A stretch of DNA of 64,000 bases, taken from contig NZ_WHUT02000004.1 of assembly GCF_009380135.2 (NCBI RefSeq), positions 283,240 through 347,239 of the forward strand, read 5' to 3'. Origin of the DNA: Fertoeibacter niger (GTDB taxonomy: Bacteria; Pseudomonadota; Alphaproteobacteria; Rhodobacterales; Rhodobacteraceae). The number at the start of each line of letters is the position of its first letter. The first letter of the stretch is position 1. A model generated the notes under the pieces. It saw only the letters and a list, made by a program, of their open reading frames with translations. It did not search any database and was not told the origin of the DNA. This document shows, in pieces, positions 35,949-45,434 of this stretch. Both the position numbers and the translations under genes were made by a program.

Positions 35949-37064
35949 ATGGCCGTGATCGGGGTTGTGGGGCTGGGAGTGATGGGCCTTGGCATCGCGC
36001 AGGTCTATGCGGCGGCGGGCAACAGGGTGATCGTCACCGATGCCGATTCGGCGGTACGCGACGCGGCGCTGGGGCGGGTGCGGGATGCCTGTGCCCTGCG
36101 GGTTGCCGCCGGAAAGATGCAGCCTGCGGCGATGGCGGCCATGCTGCGCAGCATCACGTTGGCCGATGCTGTGGCGGGGCTGGCCGGAACCGACCTGGTG
36201 ATCGAGGCGGTTGTCGAAAAGCTGGCTGTGAAACAGGCCCTGTTCCGGCAGGTCGAGGCGGTATCGGGTGCGGTGCTGGCCACGAACACATCCTCGCTGT
36301 CGGTGGCGGCGATGGCCGATGCGCTGGCGCGGCCCGACCGGGTTCTGGGCCTGCATTTCTTCAACCCCGCGCCGGTGATGAAACTGGTGGAGCTGGTCGG
36401 CCTGCCTGGCACGGCGCCCGAAGCGCTGGCCCTTGCGCGGTCTGTCACCGAAGCGGCGGGCAAGACCGTGGTGGCCTGCGCCGACCGGCCCGGTTTCATC
36501 GTGAACCGCTGCGCGCGGCCCTATTACGGCGAGGCGCTGGCGCTGCTGGAGGAAGGGCGGTCGCCGGGCGAGATTGACGCGGCGATGACGGGGGCTGGCT
36601 ATCGGCTGGGGCCATTCGCGCTGATCGACCTGATCGGGGCCGACATCAATCTGGCCGCGACCGAAGGGTTGCTGGCGGGCATGGCGGGGCATCCGCGCTA
36701 TCATGTGTTTCAGGCGCTGCGTGATCAGGTGGCGCGTGGTGATCTGGGGCGCAAGACCGGGCGGGGTTTCGTGCAAGGGGGCGCACCCCAGGCGGTGCCA
36801 GCCGACGCAGATGCGCTGGCCCTGCGGATCGAGGCGGCTCTGGTGAACGAGGCCTGCTGGCTTTTGGCCGAGGGCGGGGTGGACCGCGAGGGTATCGACA
36901 CCGCGTTGCGCCTGGGGCTGAACTTTCCGCGCGGGCCGTTCGAAATGCTGGCGGCCCATGGTGCGCCTGCTGTCATGGCGACGCTGGCGACGCTGGAGAC
37001 CCGCGCGCCTGCGCATCTTAAAGGGCGCTATCTGCCCGCCCCCAACCTGAAAGACCAGACATGA
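35949..37064 (+). CDS. 3-hydroxyacyl-CoA dehydrogenase
   Basis: A 371-residue enzyme with an N-terminal NAD domain ([17 protein letters not shown]), the catalytic region ATNTSSLSV and [16 protein letters not shown], and two 3HCDH C-terminal units (second starting about residue 280, [15 protein letters not shown]), so it resembles PaaH but is shorter. GGAGG five bases upstream supports ATG 35949 rather than 35925. It is transcribed divergently from the monooxygenase/reductase and overlaps the thiolase by four bases. It would oxidise a hydroxyacyl-CoA from the opened ring to the 3-oxo form. Confidence 0.92.
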   Translation: MAVIGVVGLGVMGLGIAQVYAAAGNRVIVTDADSAVRDAALGRVRDACALRVAAGKMQPAAMAAMLRSITLADAVAGLAGTDLVIEAVVEKLAVKQALFRQVEAVSGAVLATNTSSLSVAAMADALARPDRVLGLHFFNPAPVMKLVELVGLPGTAPEALALARSVTEAAGKTVVACADRPGFIVNRCARPYYGEALALLEEGRSPGEIDAAMTGAGYRLGPFALIDLIGADINLAATEGLLAGMAGHPRYHVFQALRDQVARGDLGRKTGRGFVQGGAPQAVPADADALALRIEAALVNEACWLLAEGGVDREGIDTALRLGLNFPRGPFEMLAAHGAPAVMATLATLETRAPAHLKGRYLPAPNLKDQT

Positions 37065-38233
37065 CCCCGGTTTACCTTTGCGCGGGCAAGCGCACCCCGA
37101 TTGGCCGCTATGCCGGGGCGCTGGCCATGGTGCGCCCCGATGACATGGCGGCGCATGTGGTGGATGCGTTGCTGGCTGGCCTTGATCTGCCGGTGGATGA
37201 GGTGATCTTCGGCTGCGCCAATCAGGCGGGCGAGGACAACCGCAATGTCGCGCGGATGGCGGTGCTGCTGTCGCGTCTGCCGGAATCTGTCCCGGCGCTG
37301 ACGGTGAACCGGCTGTGTGCCAGTGGTCTGGATGCGGTGATCGCGGGCGCGCGGGCGATCCGCGACGGGGCTGATCTGGTGATTGCAGGCGGCGTGGAGA
37401 GCATGAGCCGCGCGCCCTTTGTGATGCCAAAGGCCGAGGCCGCCTTTGCCCGCGCGCCCGAAGTGCATGACACCACGATCGGCTGGCGTTTTGTCCACGC
37501 GCGGATCGCGGCGGAGTTCGGGGTGGAGGCGATGCCCGAGACAGCCGAGAATGTGGCCGCCGAGTTCGGCATCAGCCGTGCCGATCAGGATGCTTTCGCG
37601 CTGCGGTCGCAGGCGCGTTATGACCCGCAATGGCATGGGGCGGATATTGCCCCGGTGACGATCCCGCAGCGGCGCGGCGATGCGCTGATCGTCGCGGCGG
37701 ATGAACATCCGCGTGCCACCACGCTGGACAGGCTGGCGGCCTTGCCCGCGCCGTTCCGCACAGGCGGCACGGTGACGGCGGGCAATGCGTCGGGCGTCAA
37801 CGATGGCGCGGCGGCGGTGTTGCTGGCGTCTGCCGCGGCGGTGGCGCGGCACGGGCTGACGCCGCTGGCGCGGGTGGGGATGGCGGCCAGCGCGGGCGTG
37901 GCCCCGCGCATCATGGGCATCGGCCCGGTGGCGGCTGTCGTGCGGCTGACCGATCGCAACGGGCTGCGCCCCGGTGATTATGACGTGATCGAGTTGAACG
38001 AGGCCTTTGCGGCCCAGGCGCTGGCCTGCATCCGTGCCTGGGGGTTGGCGGATGACGCGGTGCATGTGAACCGCCACGGCGGGGCGATTGCGATGGGGCA
38101 CCCCTTGGGCATGTCGGGCGCGCGCATCACGCTGAACGCGGCGCGGCAGATACAGGCGGGCGGGCGCAATGCGCTGGTCACGCTGTGCGTGGGCGTGGGG
38201 CAGGGAGTTGCGCTGGCGCTGCACGCGGTCTGA
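37061..38233 (+). CDS. Acetyl-CoA acyltransferase (3-oxoadipyl/3-oxopimeloyl-CoA-type thiolase)
   Basis: A 390-residue thiolase. The acyl-accepting cysteine is in [11 protein letters not shown], the catalytic histidine in [16 protein letters not shown], and the second cysteine in TLCVGVGQG. The N-terminal [13 protein letters not shown] region is PaaJ/PcaF-like, which favours dicarboxylic 3-oxoacyl-CoA substrates. It would make the final thiolytic cut to acetyl-CoA. It is coupled to the dehydrogenase by a 4-base overlap. Confidence 0.93.
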   Translation: MTPVYLCAGKRTPIGRYAGALAMVRPDDMAAHVVDALLAGLDLPVDEVIFGCANQAGEDNRNVARMAVLLSRLPESVPALTVNRLCASGLDAVIAGARAIRDGADLVIAGGVESMSRAPFVMPKAEAAFARAPEVHDTTIGWRFVHARIAAEFGVEAMPETAENVAAEFGISRADQDAFALRSQARYDPQWHGADIAPVTIPQRRGDALIVAADEHPRATTLDRLAALPAPFRTGGTVTAGNASGVNDGAAAVLLASAAAVARHGLTPLARVGMAASAGVAPRIMGIGPVAAVVRLTDRNGLRPGDYDVIELNEAFAAQALACIRAWGLADDAVHVNRHGGAIAMGHPLGMSGARITLNAARQIQAGGRNALVTLCVGVGQGVALALHAV

Positions 38234-38562
38234 ACGCGTGTAGCGAAACAACGTTTCACGTGGCTTTCACGCGGGCGCGGTGGGTCTCCGCGCCTGTCGG
38301 GCGAGGTTTTTTGCGTCGCAAGCAAAGCCCGAAACGCCGCCACAGGGCGATCTGGCGCGAAGAAATGGCACGTCAGCCATGCCCGGCAGCCATTCCTGCG
38401 TAAGCCTCCCCTCGGTGAACCCTCCGCCGCCGCCTTGTTTTTTTTGCAGTTTTGCGCAGTATGGTCAGGAATTAACGGATGTTTGACGGGTCAGTTACGA
38501 CCCTGTCACAGCAGTTGGCGCAGAACGGGCAAAACAGGACAACCAAGATCAGGGAGTATGCC
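38234..38562 (+). other. Non-coding region between the thiolase and the flagellar cluster
   Basis: No gene is supported. A small hairpin GAAAC-AAC-GTTTC occurs about 15 bases after the thiolase stop (GCGAAACAACGTTTCAC) and could end that transcript. Towards the right end lies a T-rich stretch at 38435-38450 and a CtrA-like box at 38472-38486. Confidence 0.5.
38472..38486 (+). promoter_or_regulatory. Candidate CtrA box before the flagellar cluster
   Basis: TTAA-CGGATGT-TTGA fits the CtrA consensus (TTAA, seven bases, TTAA) at 7 of 8 informative positions. It ends 76 bases before the start of the first gene of the cluster. Confidence 0.45.
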
Positions 38563-39459
38563 ATGCCTGCTGCGGTTCAGACTCAGGGAATGTTGCGCCT
38601 CACCCTTGTTGCCGCGTCGGATCACGCGCCCCTCGCCGCCGGCATTCTGACCACGCATCTGGGCCTGTCGCCGCTGGATGCAGCCTATCGGCTGGCCAGT
38701 GCGCCGTCTATCCTGACCGAGGCTGCGCCAGTGGCAGTGGTGCAACGTCTGGCGGCGCTGCTGTCCGCACTTGGCCTTGCCGTGCGTGCCGAGCCTGCCA
38801 CGAGCGGAGCGACTGCCGCACCCCTGCTGGATCTGGCAGTGCAGGCAGCGGACGGGGCGGCCGTGCATCTGCCGCGCCTGGCCCGCATTCTGGACCTGAC
38901 CCCCGACACGGTCATGGCCGGGCTGGCCGCACCCGAGGGGCTGGTGCTGCCCCGCACCCCTTCCGAAGTCCAGGCGCTGCGCCACGACCTGCGGCGCGAG
39001 AGGGGTTTGCGCCTTGTGGCGTCGAATCCTGCGACGGCGCTGTATGATCTGTTTCTTGCCGGGCCGATGCCCAGGGGCCTTGGTGATGCGCTGCAGCGGC
39101 TGGGGCTTGGGCGCTGCGGTTTCAGCGGCGCCTTGGCCGGGGCGCTGGACAGGCGCATGGCGGCAAATCTGGTGGCGCGTTTCGGCGCGGCGGGATTGTT
39201 TGCGATGAATCGCGATTTCCAACGATTCGACCTGTTTCTCACCGCGGCGCGCGGCGTGCCGTTGGCGCAGGTGGCAGATTTCCTTGCGACCCGCAGCCCA
39301 CAGCCTCGTGCACGCCTGGATCCGTTGTCTTTGGCGTTGCCCATTCAGGTCGAAAGCGGTCTTGCGCGCGCCGTTGCCCGCCAGTTTGCTGCCGATTATG
39401 CGGCGATCGGGCTGGAAACCCGCCTGCGGCTGAGCCTGCACATTCGCTGCGCAGCCTGA
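38563..39459 (+). CDS. Flagellar-locus protein of unknown function, L7/L12-like modules
   Basis: A 298-residue soluble protein starting MPAAVQTQG with GGGAG six bases upstream of ATG 38563. An in-frame ATG at 38479 is less likely. Residues 10-65 (LRLTLVAASDHAPLAAGIL...LSPLDAAYRLASAPSILTEA) follow the beta-alpha-alpha-beta pattern of the ribosomal L7/L12 C-terminal domain. Weaker copies may follow. No signal peptide or membrane helix is seen. It begins the flagellar cluster, before motB. I know no function. A regulator or assembly factor for the motor would fit the position. The domain call is from pattern only. Confidence 0.7.
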   Translation: MPAAVQTQGMLRLTLVAASDHAPLAAGILTTHLGLSPLDAAYRLASAPSILTEAAPVAVVQRLAALLSALGLAVRAEPATSGATAAPLLDLAVQAADGAAVHLPRLARILDLTPDTVMAGLAAPEGLVLPRTPSEVQALRHDLRRERGLRLVASNPATALYDLFLAGPMPRGLGDALQRLGLGRCGFSGALAGALDRRMAANLVARFGAAGLFAMNRDFQRFDLFLTAARGVPLAQVADFLATRSPQPRARLDPLSLALPIQVESGLARAVARQFAADYAAIGLETRLRLSLHIRCAA

Positions 39460-39492
39460 CATGCCGGATAAAAGCCTTTAAAATCCGATAGG

Positions 39493-39507
39493 TTAAGGCT
39501 CCGTTCA
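39493..39507 (+). promoter_or_regulatory. Candidate CtrA box before motB
   Basis: TTAA-GGCTCCG-TTCA matches the CtrA half-site pair at 7 of 8 positions and ends 45 bases before the motB ATG. A second TTAA (39478-39482 region) lies just upstream. Confidence 0.38.
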
Positions 39508-39552
39508 CCGCAACCTGCCAATACTGGGGGTGGGTGTAGGAACGGGTGTGTG

Positions 39553-40389
39553 ATGGCAGGGCAGTCAAATGCCGCGCCAGTCATCATCAAGCGGAAGAAG
39601 ATTATCCAGGCGGGCGGTCACCACGGTGGGGCGTGGAAGGTTGCCTATGCTGATTTCGTGACGGCCATGATGGCCTTCTTCATGCTGATGTGGCTGTTGA
39701 ACGCGACAACGGAAAAGCAGCGCAAGGGGCTGGCGGATTATTTCAACCCGGTGATCGCGGTGAACCGCATCTCGGGCGGCGGTGACGGGGCCTTTGGTGG
39801 CGATTCGGTGTTTTCCGAAGAGACTCTGGCGCGAAACGGCACAGGGGCCTCTGCCGCACAGCCCACCGAGGCGCAGCAGGCGCAGGGTCTGGCCGAGGGC
39901 GGGCCGGAAAGTGCCGGCGACGCCATTCTGCTGCGCGAGGTGGAAAGGGCGCTGACAGCGCGTGGCGGCGAAAGCATGACAATGGAACGCGCGCTGCGGC
40001 ATGTGGTCACAAAGGTGACGGACGAGGGCTTGGTCGTCGAAATCTTTGATTTGCCCGACGTGCCGCTGTTTGCCCCCGACAGTGCCGAACCGGCACCCGT
40101 GCTGCGCGACATTGCGGCCCTACTGGCGGAAACGCTGGCGCTGACCACAAACGGGCTGGCGGTCAACGGCCATGTGCGCGCCTATCCCATCACATTGATC
40201 GAGAACCCGGTCTGGCCTCTGTCCACCGCCCGTGCCCAGATGCTGCGCGGGTTGATGGAAACCGCAGGCCTGCCGCCCCAGCGTGTGCACCGCATCAGCG
40301 GCCACGCCGACCGCAAACCCGTGACGCCTGACCCGATGGCGGTCCGCAACAACCGGATGGAGGTGATTCTGCTGCGCAGAGACAGATGA
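39553..40389 (+). CDS. motB: Flagellar motor stator protein MotB
   Basis: A 278-residue stator protein. A cytoplasmic basic start (IIKRKKIIQAGGHHGGAWKV) leads into the single helix YADFVTAMMAFFMLMWLL, whose Asp34 is the proton-binding residue. The C-terminal OmpA-like peptidoglycan-binding domain includes VNGHVRAYPI and RISGHADRKPV...VRNNRMEVIL. It pairs with MotA, encoded 10 kb downstream rather than next to it. ATG 39553 is used. A GTG one codon earlier is possible. Confidence 0.94.
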   Translation: MAGQSNAAPVIIKRKKIIQAGGHHGGAWKVAYADFVTAMMAFFMLMWLLNATTEKQRKGLADYFNPVIAVNRISGGGDGAFGGDSVFSEETLARNGTGASAAQPTEAQQAQGLAEGGPESAGDAILLREVERALTARGGESMTMERALRHVVTKVTDEGLVVEIFDLPDVPLFAPDSAEPAPVLRDIAALLAETLALTTNGLAVNGHVRAYPITLIENPVWPLSTARAQMLRGLMETAGLPPQRVHRISGHADRKPVTPDPMAVRNNRMEVILLRRDR

Positions 40390-40442
40390 AAGCATCTGCC
40401 AATAGCACGGGGCGGCCAAGGAAACGGATCAAGTTTTATCCG

Positions 40443-40457
40443 TTAGGCCGATCTTAA
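40443..40457 (+). promoter_or_regulatory. Candidate CtrA box before flgE
   Basis: TTAG-GCCGATC-TTAA matches the CtrA half-site pair at 7 of 8 positions and ends 60 bases before flgE. Just upstream AACGGAT (40423-40429) and ATCCGTT (40438-40444) form an inverted repeat that may terminate motB. Confidence 0.48.
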
Positions 40458-40517
40458 ACCCGCGCGCGCAGTCTGGCGGCATCGATATGTCGAAGCAGCA
40501 GAAAGGCGCTTTCCCCC

Positions 40518-41819
40518 ATGACGATTTCCTCCTCGCTCAACGCCGGTGTTGCCGGGTTGAATGCCAATGCGACCCGGCTGGCCACCATTGCTGACAACAT
40601 CGCCAACTCCGGCACCTATGGCTACAAACGGGCTGCGGCCGACTTCCACGCCATGGTGCTTTACGGCGACAACCGCTCAACCTATGCGGCGGGGGGGGTG
40701 CGCAGTTCCACCATGCGACTGATCGACGAACGCGGCCCGCTGATCGCCACGTCGAACCCCACCGACATTGCGGTGGACGGGCGCGGTTTCCTGCCTGTCA
40801 CCAATATCGGGGCGCTGGATGACACCTCGGGCGATTATCCGGTGGCGTTGACCACGACCGGCTCGTTTCGTCCCGATGAAAACGGCATCCTGCGCTCGGC
40901 GTCCGGTCTGGTGCTGATGGGCTGGCCCGCGGCTGCCGACGGGTCACTGCCCGATGTGCCGCGTGACGCGATGACCGCGCTGGAGCCTGTGCGGGTCAAC
41001 CTGAACCAGAATGTCGCCAACCCCACGACGCTGATGAATTTCGGCGTCAACCTGCCCGCTACTGAAACGATGGCTGGCGCCTCGGGTGATCCGATCAACC
41101 TAACGGTGGAGTATTTCGGCAATCTTGGCACGTCGGAAACCATGGATGTCACCTTCACCCCCACGGTGCCGGGCACGGGTGCGTCAAACGAATGGACGAT
41201 GGAAATCACCGATACCGCGACCGGGACTGTGGTGGGCGAATACATATTGACCTTTGACGCCACGCAGGGTGCGGGCGGCACGCTGGCCAGCGTTACCACG
41301 GTGTCAGGCGGGGCCTACGACGCCGCAACCGGCAGCATAGCACTGGGCCTGCCTGGCGGCGCGATTGATTTCAACATCGGCATTCCGGGCGAACCCAATG
41401 GCATGACACAGCTTTCCAGCAGCTTCTCGCCCACGGCCATCAGCAAGAACGGTTCGCCCGTTGCCAGCCTTGCATCGGTCGAGATTGACGAGAACGGCTA
41501 TCTGCATGCGATCTATGATCAGGGCTTCAGCCGCCGCATCTACCAGATTCCAGTGGTGGATGTGGCCAACCCCAACGGCCTGGTGTCGCTGTCAAACCAG
41601 ACCTATCAGGTGTCGCGCGACAGCGGTGCCTTCTATCTGTGGAATGCGGGTGACGGTCCCACGGGTTCGACCATGGGTTTCTCGCGCGAGGAATCGGCGA
41701 CCGATGTGGCGGGCGAACTGACACAGCTGATCCAGACCCAGCGCGCCTATTCGTCGAACGCCAAGATCATTCAGACAGTGGATGAGATGTTGCAGGAAAC
41801 CACCAATATCAAGCGCTGA
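40518..41819 (+). CDS. flgE: Flagellar hook protein FlgE
   Basis: A 433-residue axial protein that builds the hook. The N-terminal rod/hook motif is ISSSLNAGVAGLNANATRLATIADNIANSGTYGYKRA (in parts), and the C-terminus QLIQTQRAYSSNAKIIQTVDEM is the axial heptad domain. The internal D1/D2 domains are Thr/Gly/Ala-rich and variable. It opens the flgE-flgK-flgL-flgI operon behind a CtrA-like box. FlgE is exported through the flagellar type III apparatus and has no Sec signal. Confidence 0.94.
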   Translation: MTISSSLNAGVAGLNANATRLATIADNIANSGTYGYKRAAADFHAMVLYGDNRSTYAAGGVRSSTMRLIDERGPLIATSNPTDIAVDGRGFLPVTNIGALDDTSGDYPVALTTTGSFRPDENGILRSASGLVLMGWPAAADGSLPDVPRDAMTALEPVRVNLNQNVANPTTLMNFGVNLPATETMAGASGDPINLTVEYFGNLGTSETMDVTFTPTVPGTGASNEWTMEITDTATGTVVGEYILTFDATQGAGGTLASVTTVSGGAYDAATGSIALGLPGGAIDFNIGIPGEPNGMTQLSSSFSPTAISKNGSPVASLASVEIDENGYLHAIYDQGFSRRIYQIPVVDVANPNGLVSLSNQTYQVSRDSGAFYLWNAGDGPTGSTMGFSREESATDVAGELTQLIQTQRAYSSNAKIIQTVDEMLQETTNIKR

Positions 41820-41837
41820 CCCGGCGGAGGATGAGGC

Positions 41838-43274
41838 ATGAGCATTTCGTCAACACTGTCTACTGCGCTGTCTGGCCTGACGGTGGCATCCCGCGCGGCG
41901 GAAATTGCATCATCCAATGTGGCCAATGCCCTGACCGAAGGCTACGCGCGCCGCGAACTGGAACTGGGTGCCCGCGTGACCGGCGGCAGCGGTCAGGGCG
42001 TCAGCGTGCGGGGGATCAACCGCGTGATCGACCGGGCGCTGCTGAATGATCGGCGGCTGGCCGATGGCAGCGCGGCGGAACGTGACCTGCGGGCCGGATT
42101 CCTGAAGGCGCTGGAAAACGCGCTGGGCGCTCCTGGCGACGCGGCTTCGCTGAGTGCCAGGTTCGCGGCGCTGGACACGGCATTGCTTGGTGCCGCCAGC
42201 CGCCCGGACAGCGAGGCGCGGCTGGACGCGGTCTTGCAGGCAGTGCAGACCATTGCCGCGCAGCTCAGGTCAACCGCCGCACTGGTGCAGGATGCCCGCG
42301 CGTCCGCCGACGACCGGATCGCCGAAGAGGTGGCGTTTGTGAACGGCGCACTGGCCCGGGTGGCCGAACTGAATACCACCATCCGCACCAGTCTCGGGTC
42401 AGGGCGCGATGCCTCGGCCTTGCTGGACCAGCGCCAGCAGCTTGTCGATGCGGTTGCCCGGGTTGTGCCACTGCGTGAGGTGGCGCGCGACGACGGGCAG
42501 GTGGCCTTGTACACCACATCGGGGCTCACGCTGCTGGATGGCCGCCCGATGGAGCTGGGTTTCGCGCCGGTTGGGCCAATCACTCCCGACATGACGCTGG
42601 CCTCTGGCGCGCTTTCAGGCCTTACGCTGAACGGGCGGGAATTCATCGCCATGGGCGGCACGCTGGCCGGGCACTTCGCGCTGCGCGACGATCTGGCCCC
42701 GGCGGCGCAAACCCGGCTGGATGCCGTGGCGCGCGACCTGGTGGAGCGGTTTGCCGACCCAGCCGTTGACGCCACGCTGGCCCCGGGCGACGCGGGCCTG
42801 TTCACCGACGCGGGCGGGGCCTTTCTGCCTGCCAATGAAACCGGCCTCGCGCAGCGTCTGATTGTCCATCCGGCAGCCGATCCAGCGCAGGGCGGCGCGC
42901 TTTGGCGCCTGCGTGATGGTCTGGCGGCACCGGCACCCGGGCCATCGGGTGACGGCGCATTGCCCGCGCGCTTGCAAGCGGCGCTTGTGGCTGCGCGGCA
43001 GACGGTGTCGGGCGGTTTCCTGCCCGGCGCGCGCAGTGCCGCGGGGCTGGCGGTGGACCTGGCTTCCGGGGCGGCCTCGGCACGGCTTGCTGCTGAATCG
43101 GCTGCCAGCTTTGCCGGCGCCCGGGCAGGCGCACTAAAACTGCAGGAGTTGCAGAACGGCGTCGATACCGACCACGAAATGCAACAGTTGCTGCTGGTGG
43201 AACAGGCTTATGCCGCAAATGCCAAAGTCGTTCAAACTGTGGACGAAATGCTGAAAATCTTGTTAGGAATATAG
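41838..43274 (+). CDS. flgK: Flagellar hook-associated protein FlgK
   Basis: A 478-residue first hook-filament junction protein. The N-terminus SISSTLSTALSGLTVASRAAEIASSNVANALTEGYARR is the axial domain (given here in outline), and the C-terminus QLLLVEQAYAANAKVVQTVDEMLKILL matches FlgK/FlgE-type coiled ends. The middle is an Ala/Leu/Asp-rich D1-D2. GGAGG precedes the ATG with an ATGAGGC spacer. It ends one base before flgL. Confidence 0.92.
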   Translation: MSISSTLSTALSGLTVASRAAEIASSNVANALTEGYARRELELGARVTGGSGQGVSVRGINRVIDRALLNDRRLADGSAAERDLRAGFLKALENALGAPGDAASLSARFAALDTALLGAASRPDSEARLDAVLQAVQTIAAQLRSTAALVQDARASADDRIAEEVAFVNGALARVAELNTTIRTSLGSGRDASALLDQRQQLVDAVARVVPLREVARDDGQVALYTTSGLTLLDGRPMELGFAPVGPITPDMTLASGALSGLTLNGREFIAMGGTLAGHFALRDDLAPAAQTRLDAVARDLVERFADPAVDATLAPGDAGLFTDAGGAFLPANETGLAQRLIVHPAADPAQGGALWRLRDGLAAPAPGPSGDGALPARLQAALVAARQTVSGGFLPGARSAAGLAVDLASGAASARLAAESAASFAGARAGALKLQELQNGVDTDHEMQQLLLVEQAYAANAKVVQTVDEMLKILLGI

Positions 43275-43275
43275 C

Positions 43276-44280
43276 ATGGCCATGGTTTCATTGGGGGATA
43301 TGGCGCAATCCTTCTTGCTGCGCCGTCAGAACGTGGCCTTGAAGGTGGATCAGCAGCGGCTTTCCTCTGAACTGGCACTGGGGCGTGTGTCCGACGCGGC
43401 GCAACATCTGCGCGCTGATCTTACGGGGCTGGGGGCCATGGAAATCACCCTTGCCCGGCTTGCCGGATACGCGACTATAACCGCCGAGGTTGCAGGACGT
43501 GCCGCAGCCATGCAGGGAGTGCTGGAACACATCGGCCATCTGACCCTTGATCACCGGGCAGCCTTGCTGAGCGCGGGCAGCGCGGGGACTGCGGCGACAG
43601 TTTCGGCGACGGCCCGCGAATCGCGCGCGCAGCTGGAGGCTGTGATCGCAGTGGTGAACACGCAATATGCCGGTCAGACATTGTTTGCCGGTGTGCAGGG
43701 CGACGGCCCGGCACTGGCCGATGCAGAAACGCTGCTGGCGGCACTCGAAACGGCCACCGCCGGGGCCGCTACGTCGACCGATCTGGAGGCTGCAGTGACC
43801 GCTTGGTTCGCCTCCCCGGGGGGCTTTGTGGCAACGCTGTATCAGGGCGGTGAGGCTCAGGGTCCGCTGTCCGTTGCGCAGGGAGAAAAGCTTGCTCTGG
43901 GTGTCACGGCTCGTGATCCTGCCATAGCGGATACACTCAAGGCTCTGGCACTGGGCGCTTTGGTGGACCGGGGGAGTTTTGCGGGCCAACCGGCCGCGCG
44001 GGCGCAGTTGCTGCAGCGCGCGGGCGAAAGCCTTTTTGGCAGCGAGGCTGCCCGGGTCGGGTTGGCGGCGCGTATTGGCCTGGCGGAGGCGCGACTCGAG
44101 CAGGCCCGGCTGCGCAACAGCGCCGAAGCCAGCGCACTGGATGTGGCGCGCAGCACAATGCTTGCGGTTGACCCCTATGAAACCGCCGTCCGTCTGGAGG
44201 CGACCACCACCCAGCTCGAAACGCTCTACAGCATCACCGCGCGGATCACGCGCCTCAGCCTTGTGGATTATCTGCGATGA
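43276..44280 (+). CDS. flgL: Flagellar hook-associated protein FlgL
   Basis: A 334-residue second junction protein between hook and flagellin. The N-terminal helix MAQSFLLRRQNVALKVDQQRL and the C-terminal NSAEASALDVARSTMLAVDPYETAVRLEATTTQLETLYSI-type helix pair are flagellin/FlgL-like (length 334 versus about 317 in E. coli). It overlaps flgI by four bases (ATGA). Confidence 0.87.
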   Translation: MAMVSLGDMAQSFLLRRQNVALKVDQQRLSSELALGRVSDAAQHLRADLTGLGAMEITLARLAGYATITAEVAGRAAAMQGVLEHIGHLTLDHRAALLSAGSAGTAATVSATARESRAQLEAVIAVVNTQYAGQTLFAGVQGDGPALADAETLLAALETATAGAATSTDLEAAVTAWFASPGGFVATLYQGGEAQGPLSVAQGEKLALGVTARDPAIADTLKALALGALVDRGSFAGQPAARAQLLQRAGESLFGSEAARVGLAARIGLAEARLEQARLRNSAEASALDVARSTMLAVDPYETAVRLEATTTQLETLYSITARITRLSLVDYLR

Positions 44281-45371
44281 TGCGCCGCGCGTTGCTGCTG
44301 CTTTGCCTCGCGCTGCCGGTGCAGGCTGATCCGATCCGCATCAAGGATCTGGTTGAATTTGACGGCGTACGTGGCAATGATCTGGTGGGCTATGGCCTTG
44401 TCGTCGGACTCAATGGCACGGGCGACGGGCTGCGCAATGCGCCTTTCACCGAAGAAATCATGTCGAACCTGCTGGAACGACTGGGCGTGAATGTCGCGGG
44501 CGAAGATTTCCGGCCCAAGAACGTGGCGGCTGTTTTCGTTACGGCTGCCCTTCCGCCCTTCGCGCGTTCCGGTGGACGCATCGATGCGACAGTCTCAGCC
44601 ATCGGCGATGCGAAAAGCCTGCTGGGCGGCACTCTGGTCATGACTCCTCTGAACGGCGCCGACGGCCAGATCTATGCCGTGGCACAGGGCACGATCATTG
44701 CCGGTGGCATCTCGGCCGAAGGTGAGGCGGCGCGTGTGGTGCAAGGCGTCCCAACCTCCGGGGTCATCCCCTCCGGCGCGCGGGTCGAACGCGAGGTGGA
44801 GTTCGACTTTGCCGGGCTCGAGTCGCTGCGGCTTGCGCTGCGCACGCCTGATTTCACCACGGCCGGTCGAATTGAGTCTGCGATCAACCGTGATTTCGGG
44901 CGTGGTGTTGCGGCGATGCTGGACGCTGGCACCGTGACGCTGGATCTGGGCGCGGCGCGCATGCAATCACCTGCGCATGTGCTGGTTCGCGTGGAAAATC
45001 TGACGGTAGAGCCTGAGACCCGCGCGCGGGTCGTGGTCGATCAGCGGTCAGGTACCATCGTAATGGGGGCGGATGTCCGCATCAGCCGGGTCGCGGTTGC
45101 CCAAGGAAACCTGACGCTCCGAATTGACGAGACTCCTCAAGTCGTCCAGCCCAACCCCTTTGCCGCAGGTGAAACCATCGTATTGCCGCGCAGTACCGTC
45201 GGCATCGAAGAGGAAGCTGGCACCGGCCTCGCCGAAATCAGCGGCGGCACCTCGTTGTCCGAGGTCGTCGCAGGGCTGAACGCGCTGGGTGTGGCCCCGC
45301 ATGACATGATCGACATCCTGAAGAGCATCAATGCCGCCGGGGCACTGCATGCAGAGTTTCTGGTGCGGTGA
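44277..45371 (+). CDS. flgI: Flagellar P-ring protein FlgI
   Basis: A 364-residue periplasmic ring protein with a Sec signal (MMRRALLLLCLALPVQA). FlgI hallmarks are RIKDLVEFDGVRGNDLVGYG, GLNGTGDG, KNVAAVFVTAALPPFA and the C-terminal LNALGVAPHDMIDILKSINAAGALHAE. It builds the bushing in the peptidoglycan layer. It is the last gene of the flgE operon. Confidence 0.96.
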   Translation: MMRRALLLLCLALPVQADPIRIKDLVEFDGVRGNDLVGYGLVVGLNGTGDGLRNAPFTEEIMSNLLERLGVNVAGEDFRPKNVAAVFVTAALPPFARSGGRIDATVSAIGDAKSLLGGTLVMTPLNGADGQIYAVAQGTIIAGGISAEGEAARVVQGVPTSGVIPSGARVEREVEFDFAGLESLRLALRTPDFTTAGRIESAINRDFGRGVAAMLDAGTVTLDLGAARMQSPAHVLVRVENLTVEPETRARVVVDQRSGTIVMGADVRISRVAVAQGNLTLRIDETPQVVQPNPFAAGETIVLPRSTVGIEEEAGTGLAEISGGTSLSEVVAGLNALGVAPHDMIDILKSINAAGALHAEFLVR

Positions 45372-45394
45372 GGCCCCGCTGCGGTCGCGGGGCC
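45372..45394. terminator. Terminator hairpin between flgI and fliP
   Basis: GGCCCCGC (45372-45379) and GCGGGGCC (45387-45394) form a perfect 8-base-pair stem with a 7-base loop directly after the flgI stop, in the gap between convergent operons. Confidence 0.62.
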
Positions 45395-45434
45395 GGATCA
45401 TGCCGCGGTGCCATGGCTCAAACAGGCATCAGGG

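Noticed and set aside
35826..37430. Long N-terminal extension of the monooxygenase/reductase frame
   Set aside because: The frame stays open opposite the dehydrogenase and thiolase, but the FAD motif begins at ATG 35825 with a ribosome-binding sequence. The extension is Arg/Pro-rich shadow.
38479..38562. 28-residue extension of the first flagellar-locus protein
   Set aside because: GGGAG is well placed before ATG 38563, and the upstream ATG at 38479 overlaps the CtrA-like box.
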